Shown: in pieces, positions 59,935 through 64,000 of the stretch
How positions within the stretch are numbered: position 1 is the stretch's first letter
How the letters are laid out: each line of letters opens with the position of its first letter
Origin: Flavobacterium album
GTDB lineage: Bacteria > Bacteroidota > Bacteroidia > Flavobacteriales > Flavobacteriaceae
Assembly (NCBI RefSeq): GCF_003096035.1
Contig: NZ_CP029186.1
Location: forward strand, 2,555,001 to 2,619,000
Reading direction: 5' to 3'
DNA length: 64,000 nucleotides
Position numbers and translations under genes: made by a program
The notes under the pieces: model-generated
Seen by the model: the letters and a program-made list of their open reading frames with translations, nothing else
The model's database searches: none
Told to the model about the DNA's origin: nothing

Positions 59935-60016
59935 TGTAAAAAATTGAACCGCAAAGGTATTGAAATTTTAGGGAATCTGGAATATAACCGGCGTACGCCA
60001 CTAATCAAATATGATA

Positions 60017-60237
60017 TTTTAGCCACGAATTACACGAATTTTCACAAATTATTTAATGCAAAATAAGGTGATTAAAGAAGTTTTACTTTATTTGGTAAGT
60101 TCTGCCCTATAATTTTAAATGCAAGATAAATGCGGCTATACATAAAAAGTACTTAACATTATATTTACTCTATGAAGACATTCCTCAGATAGCTTTCTGT
60201 AATTTGTGAAAATTCGTGTAATTCGTGGCTAAAAAAT
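60017..60237. repeat. CCACGAATTACACG palindromic element, long copy
   Basis: The 309-nt gap between the methyltransferase and AraC genes is mostly this element. It starts TTTTAGCCACGAATTACACG and ends with its near-exact reverse complement (AATTCGTGTAATTCGTGGCT then AAAA). The arms are about 37 nt. The middle part (about 60055-60200) is not repeated elsewhere here. Confidence 0.82.
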
Positions 60238-60243
60238 TACTTG

Positions 60244-61128
60244 TTATCTCTTCCCATACCTCCCCAAAAATTCCGAAGGCGTTTCCCCTGTCTTATTTTT
60301 AAAAAGCCTTGAAAAATAAGCATAATCCTCATAACCTAAGGAGTGCGCGATTTCATTAAAGCTTTCCCGCTGCAGCACAAGTAGCTTTTTTGCTTCGAGC
60401 AATACGCGGTCCATAATCACATCGCCTGCCGTTTTGCCGATGACCGACTGCGTTATCCGGTTCAGGTGCCGGGATGTCATGGCCAATAGCGAGGCATACG
60501 CCGAAGGGAGCTTCAGTTCACGGAAGTGCCGTTCTACCAAAGCTTCAAACTCCCTGAATTTTGTGTAGTAGCCATTATGGCTGTCGGTAATGGCAGGGTT
60601 CTGCTGCTGGTAAATGCGGGAGCTCTCTGTATACACCAGGTCGATAAGGCTGGTAAGGGCTTCCTTCTTTAGTAGTTTATCATTACTATTTTCCTCAAGT
60701 ATCCACTTAAATAACCTTTCGATTGTGTTTTCTGCTAAAGCATCGCAATAAATGACAGGCGACTGATGCATGCTGTAAAAGAAAGGGAACCGGTTGATCC
60801 GGTTATGCGTATAATACAGGTCGTAAAATTCCTGTGTATGAAAAAAAATGTAACCTTCGGTATCCTCTGAAAGTTCCCAATGGTGTGTCTGACCCGGATT
60901 GAGGAAGAAAAGGGTACCGGGCTTAACGGCATAGGTAGTAAAATCAATTTCATGGAAGCCATTGCCTTTAGTAAAAAGCATGGCAAGGTAAAAATCGTGG
61001 GAATGTGGCAGTGCGATGTCCTTATGGCGCGTTTGCAGATGCTCCTGCATGGTATTGACATAAAAGTCCTCATGGCTGTGGCTGTCGTGGAACTGTTCAA
61101 TATGGAGCACAGCTGTTTTCTTCGGCAT
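60244..61128 (-). CDS. AraC-family transcriptional regulator
   Basis: 294 residues from the ATG at 61128 (MPKKTAVLHIEQF); the frame is open to 61167, but this start fits the usual cupin N-terminus. The N-terminal half is a cupin sensor (ALPHSHDFYLAMLFTKGNGF, GTLFFLNPGQTHHWE). The C-terminal half carries two helix-turn-helix units: YASLLAMTSRHLNRITQSVI and ESFNEIAHSLGYEDYAYFSR, ending in KKTGETPSEFLGR-type sequence. The ligand is unknown; it lies divergent to DUF983. Confidence 0.9.
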   Translation of the reverse strand: MPKKTAVLHIEQFHDSHSHEDFYVNTMQEHLQTRHKDIALPHSHDFYLAMLFTKGNGFHEIDFTTYAVKPGTLFFLNPGQTHHWELSEDTEGYIFFHTQEFYDLYYTHNRINRFPFFYSMHQSPVIYCDALAENTIERLFKWILEENSNDKLLKKEALTSLIDLVYTESSRIYQQQNPAITDSHNGYYTKFREFEALVERHFRELKLPSAYASLLAMTSRHLNRITQSVIGKTAGDVIMDRVLLEAKKLLVLQRESFNEIAHSLGYEDYAYFSRLFKNKTGETPSEFLGRYGKR

Positions 61129-61232
61129 GTAAACTGTATTGATTATAATAATGTCCGAAAAGTACAAATTTTAGCGTAAATATGCTATTGCACTGTTATG
61201 GTTAATAGTCGTAAATTTACCAAAAAAACAAT

Positions 61233-61592
61233 ATGTCAGCTTTAGTCGGAATTATAACAGAGAAATGTCCAAAATGTGGTAAAGGAAAGGTATTCAGCTC
61301 AAAAGGCAATCCGCTGCTATTCCGGATGCCGAGGATGAATGAGCACTGCCCGGTGTGTAACCACAAGTTCGAGAAAGAGCCAGGTTACTTTTTTGGGTCA
61401 ATGTTCGTGAGCTATGCGGTAACAGTAGGCGAGATGATCGTGTTTTTCCTGTTGGCACATTTTTTTGTAAAAGAGATCGTAACTATGATCGTGCTAATAG
61501 GCATATTATCTGTATTGCTCAGTACCTTTAATTTCAGGCTTTCGCGAATGATATGGATATACCTGCTGGATGGGAAAAACAGGCAGCTTTAA
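61233..61592 (+). CDS. DUF983 membrane protein
   Basis: A 119-residue protein with two Cys pairs at the start (CPKCGKGKVFSSKGN and CPVCNHKFEKEPGYFFGSMF), typical of DUF983, followed by two transmembrane segments (VTVGEMIVFFLLAHFFV and IVTMIVLIGILSVLLSTFNF). The function is unknown. It is divergent from the AraC gene. Confidence 0.9.
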   Translation: MSALVGIITEKCPKCGKGKVFSSKGNPLLFRMPRMNEHCPVCNHKFEKEPGYFFGSMFVSYAVTVGEMIVFFLLAHFFVKEIVTMIVLIGILSVLLSTFNFRLSRMIWIYLLDGKNRQL

Positions 61593-61696
61593 GATTATTG
61601 GATCTTTTGACAGTTAGATTGTTCGATCTCCTGAATTATATTGATGAAAGGATTGCGGGGTAAAATTAGTACCTTAGCGTAATAAACCCGATATCC

Positions 61697-62749
61697 ATGA
61701 AAAAAAGCCTTTTGATAGTATTATTTGCTACAGCATTATTATCGTGCAAAAAAGAAGAGAAAAAAGACTACGAGCCATCTTTCACTTCTGTGGTAGCAGA
61801 TACGCTGCTTAATGAAGAAATCAGCATCAGGGCCATTACAATTGACGGCGACAAAGCCTGGTATGCGGGCAGCATGGGCAAATATGGGTGGGTATCGCTC
61901 AGTGGCGGGAAAAACTTTAGCGGCGTTATCGCAAAAGATACGCTATTCCCTGAATTCAGGGCGATTGCGCAAACCAAAAATGATGTTTTCATATTGAATG
62001 TTGGCACTCCCGCGATGCTCTATAAAATTTCTAAAGACGGCAAAACCAGCAAAGAGGTATATTCCGAAAGCGGGGAGAAGGTGTTTTATGACAGCATGCA
62101 ATTTTATAATGACAAAGACGGCATTGCGATGGGCGACCCTACAGATGGCTGCCTTTCTGTTATCACCACATCAGACGGCGGCAATACCTGGAAAAAGATC
62201 AGTTGCGGCACCATGCCAAAAGTTGCTGAAGGCGAGGCGGCTTTTGCGGCAAGCAATACCAACCTCATTGTTAAGGAGAACAACACCTGGATCGTATCGG
62301 GAGGGAAAAAATCAAGGGTATTCTTTTCGCCGGATAAAGGCAAAAGCTGGAAAGTGTATGATACTCCTATAATCCAGGGCACTGAAGCCGATGGAATATA
62401 CTCAGCCGATTTTTATGATGAAAATACCGGCTTTGCAGTGGGCGGCAATTACGAAAAACCTGAAGCCAACACCGGCAATAAAATAATTACAGAAGACGGC
62501 GGTAAGACCTGGGAAAAGATCGCTGACGGCAAAGGGTTTGGATATGCATCCTGTGTGCAGTTTATTCCCGGAAGCAATGGCGATGAGCTTATGACAGCAG
62601 GGCCGTCAGGTATCTATTACTCCTATGACCGTGGCGCTACATGGAAAAAGATATTCAACGAAAAGAACTACCACACGCTGCGCTTTGCCGATGCCAAAAC
62701 GGTTATCCTCGCCGGGCAAAAGAAGATCGTACGATTGAGGTTGAAGTAA
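61697..62749 (+). CDS. BNR/YCF48-like repeat lipoprotein
   Basis: A 350-residue protein with a lipoprotein signal (MKKSLLIVLFATALLSC, Cys17). The mature part has repeated propeller strands with GGNTWKKI, KGKSWKV, GGKTWEKI and RGATWKKIF, the sialidase/BNR pattern found in YCF48-like photosystem-assembly proteins; in Bacteroidota such proteins are often called 'oxidoreductase' without evidence. It is probably an envelope beta-propeller. Confidence 0.82.
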   Translation: MKKSLLIVLFATALLSCKKEEKKDYEPSFTSVVADTLLNEEISIRAITIDGDKAWYAGSMGKYGWVSLSGGKNFSGVIAKDTLFPEFRAIAQTKNDVFILNVGTPAMLYKISKDGKTSKEVYSESGEKVFYDSMQFYNDKDGIAMGDPTDGCLSVITTSDGGNTWKKISCGTMPKVAEGEAAFAASNTNLIVKENNTWIVSGGKKSRVFFSPDKGKSWKVYDTPIIQGTEADGIYSADFYDENTGFAVGGNYEKPEANTGNKIITEDGGKTWEKIADGKGFGYASCVQFIPGSNGDELMTAGPSGIYYSYDRGATWKKIFNEKNYHTLRFADAKTVILAGQKKIVRLRLK

Positions 62750-62750
62750 A

Positions 62751-62857
62751 TTTTTGCCACGAATTACACGAATTTTCACAAATTAAATTGAAAGGTCAAA
62801 TTATAGATAGCAGTACTCAATTAGTTAAAATTCGTGTAATTGCGTGGCTAAAAAAAT
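62751..62857. repeat. CCACGAATTACACG palindromic element, short copy
   Basis: Starts TTTTTGCCACGAATTACACG and ends AATTCGTGTAATTGCGTGGC then TAAAA. It is a shorter copy of the element at 60017 and lies right after the BNR-repeat gene. Confidence 0.8.
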
Positions 62858-62863
62858 ATCAAA

Positions 62864-62887
62864 AACAAAAAAGGGGCCGAAGCCCCC
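62864..62887 (-). terminator. Terminator of the sigma-factor operon
   Basis: GGGGC and GCCCC around CGAA, with a U-tract on the minus strand. It is about 30 nt past the last gene of the operon. Confidence 0.75.
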
Positions 62888-62916
62888 AGAGTAACTAATA
62901 CTTATCTAAAATTATT

Positions 62917-63369
62917 TTATCCTTTTTTATCCTTGTATTTACTAAGGAGCTTTTTATTAAAATCTTCCTCTGCTTTTTTCAATTTAAGTACTCTTGCCGG
63001 GCCTAATAAAGGCTTCATGTCGGTTACCAGCTTTTTGCGTAAGTTAAACAACTCCTCATCCGCATCTTCCAGTTGGTCAAGGTAAGACAACGCATCTTTT
63101 TCAGACATTTTATCAGGGCCGATCTCATCAATTTTTTTGATGAGCGGGCGCATCTTGTCGTGCTTTATTTTAAATTGCTTCTCTTCATAAGCATTATATA
63201 TCGGCCAGAATTTTTCCGATTCTTCAGAAGTTAGTTTGAGTTCCGTGGTAAGAAAAGATACCTTAAGCGCTTTTATTTGTGCCCACTTTTCTTTTTTATC
63301 CTTGCCGTCCTGGGCAAAAGCCCCAAGGGAAAAGACTAACAATAACGGTAATATCAGCTTCATTTTCAT
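62917..63369 (-). CDS. Small secreted helical protein (Spy/CpxP-like)
   Basis: A 150-residue protein: signal peptide (MKMKLILPLLLVFSLGAFAQ), then charged helices (KVSFLTTELKLTSEESEKFW) with the LTSEESEKFWPIYNAYEEKQ pattern seen in Spy/CpxP-like periplasmic proteins of Bacteroidota. It is last in an operon behind a sigma factor and a small membrane protein, only 2 nt after the latter, suggesting an envelope-stress sensor. Confidence 0.78.
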   Translation of the reverse strand: MKMKLILPLLLVFSLGAFAQDGKDKKEKWAQIKALKVSFLTTELKLTSEESEKFWPIYNAYEEKQFKIKHDKMRPLIKKIDEIGPDKMSEKDALSYLDQLEDADEELFNLRKKLVTDMKPLLGPARVLKLKKAEEDFNKKLLSKYKDKKG

Positions 63370-63371
63370 AG

Positions 63372-63773
63372 TTATTCATTTAGGTCTATAGATTCATCAG
63401 AAAGGTATTCTTCAATGGCTTCATCGCTCACAGGGATCGACTGCTCGAGCTCTGCAATGTCCTGCGTATCGAGGTGCTGCATCAGGTCGTAGGAGTTAAT
63501 ATTCGTCTGGTAAGCAAGATAACTTTCAATTGCCTCGTCATCAGGCTGTGGGGTGGAAGTATTCGTTGTAAGGAAAACACCCAGCGTAAGCATTATTATG
63601 AATGAGGCCGCAACAGAGAGCCATACCGGCTTTCTTTTATACAACGGTATTACCTTAGCTTCCTGTTGGGGCAGCTGCTGCATGAGCCTTTCGGTAAAGC
63701 TGTCAAAATATCCATCGGGGGCTTTATATCCCGATGTTATCTTTGGTTCTTTATCTAATCTGAAATTGTTCAT
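63372..63773 (-). CDS. Membrane protein, probable anti-sigma factor (133 aa)
   Basis: A 133-residue protein: cytosolic N-terminus (MNNFRLDKEPKITSGYKAPD), a transmembrane segment near residues 50-69 (LSVAASFIIMLTLGVFLTTN), and an acidic periplasmic tail. Its place directly after the sigma-factor gene (30 nt) and its topology are typical of anti-sigma factors, but the usual zinc motif is not present, so the call rests on context. Confidence 0.65.
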   Translation of the reverse strand: MNNFRLDKEPKITSGYKAPDGYFDSFTERLMQQLPQQEAKVIPLYKRKPVWLSVAASFIIMLTLGVFLTTNTSTPQPDDEAIESYLAYQTNINSYDLMQHLDTQDIAELEQSIPVSDEAIEEYLSDESIDLNE

Positions 63774-63803
63774 AGCAATAAGACTTATATATTGGTAAAA
63801 GGT

Positions 63804-64000
63804 TTAATGTGTATTGACGTAATCTTCTATTTTTTTCACGGCATGATGGTAGGACGCCTTAAGCGCCCCGACCGATGTGCCCAATATCTCGGATATATCC
63901 TCGTATTTCAGTTCTTCAAAATATTTCATCTTAAAGACAAGCTGCTGCTTTTCGGGCAGTGTGGCAACCGCCTGCTGGAGCTTTAGTTGCAACGCATCGC
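63804..64000 (-). CDS. RNA polymerase ECF sigma factor, cut by the window end
   Basis: Only the C-terminal part is visible; the frame stays open to position 64000. Visible sequence includes AVATLPEKQQLVFKMKYFEE and the region 4 helix-turn-helix YEDISEILGTSVGALKASYH, then HHAVKKIEDYVNTH. This fits ECF region 4.2 and the -35 recognition helix. The start lies outside the window. It is the first visible gene of an operon with the membrane and secreted proteins downstream. Confidence 0.88.
   Translation of the reverse strand, partial: DALQLKLQQAVATLPEKQQLVFKMKYFEELKYEDISEILGTSVGALKASYHHAVKKIEDYVNTH

Overview
The window looks like chromosomal DNA from a member of the Flavobacteriaceae (Bacteroidota), most like Flavobacterium. 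This rests on TAnnTTTG-type -7 promoter elements, frequent absence of a clear Shine-Dalgarno sequence, a secreted endonuclease I with a type IX secretion sorting domain, a GldM-like protein, Bacteroidota families (my recall: DUF6146, DUF6787, DUF6155, DUF983), and SCSSS-type lipoproteins. No transposase, integrase, phage gene, rRNA or CRISPR array was seen. There is one tRNA (Arg, anticodon ACG).

Layout. 163-4553 (+): envelope operon of an isochorismatase-like hydrolase, an amidohydrolase, a DoxX protein and an outer-membrane barrel. 4675-5546: terminator, tRNA-Arg, apt and a 46-residue protein. 5724-8109 (-): BlaI/BlaR1-type regulator and M56 peptidase behind a promoter overlapped by two dyads. 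8372-12827 (-): MFS transporter, homoserine dehydrogenase, and a trans-sulfuration enzyme behind a SAM-I riboswitch with a recognisable promoter. 13195-16991 (-): small membrane and hydrophilic proteins, crcB, GNAT and VOC proteins.

17290-30083 (+) is the outstanding region: a 14-gene Ter-type (TerD/TelA/TerC) cluster. In order it holds a HAD phosphatase, a phosphoribosyltransferase-like protein, two TerD paralogs, TelA, an unrecognised 327-aa protein, two more TerD paralogs in the same order, an unrecognised 141-aa protein, two TerY-like vWA proteins (the second with a C-terminal Cys cluster), a PP2C phosphatase with an Ig-like N-terminal region, a divergent protein kinase with a zinc ribbon, and TerC. 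The parts suggest a calcium-binding, phosphorylation-controlled, membrane-linked stress or defence complex. Comparable systems have been proposed from genome comparisons (Ter-dependent stress response), but this arrangement and its two unknown proteins deserve attention.

30233-46859: fabG, a membrane vWA protein, META and DUF2461 proteins, M28 peptidase, dienelactone hydrolase, PfpI/DJ-1 protein, YetF-like protein, GNAT, a STAS-like/PNPOx pair, endonuclease V, an SF2 helicase and DUF763. 47101-53145: stress-like hydrophilic proteins, a CDF metal exporter, a di-haem peroxidase, two tandem paralogous small proteins, a GH30 lipoprotein and a lysine-rich histone-H1-like protein. 53380-64000: GH16 lipoprotein, GldM-like protein, thioesterase, Crp/Fnr regulator, secreted endonuclease I, RsmB-type methyltransferase, AraC regulator, DUF983, a BNR-repeat lipoprotein, and a sigma factor / membrane protein / small secreted protein operon cut by the window end.

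The intergenic DNA is unusually structured. A roughly 145-bp palindromic element bounded by CCACATAG/CTATGTGG occurs eight times, a CCACGAATT-bounded element about four times, and GAGCGCAGTCGAG REP-like elements three or four times. There is also a perfect 48-bp palindrome between two terD genes. Start sites were moved downstream of the longest frame where a -7 element, conserved N-terminus or signal peptide argued for it.
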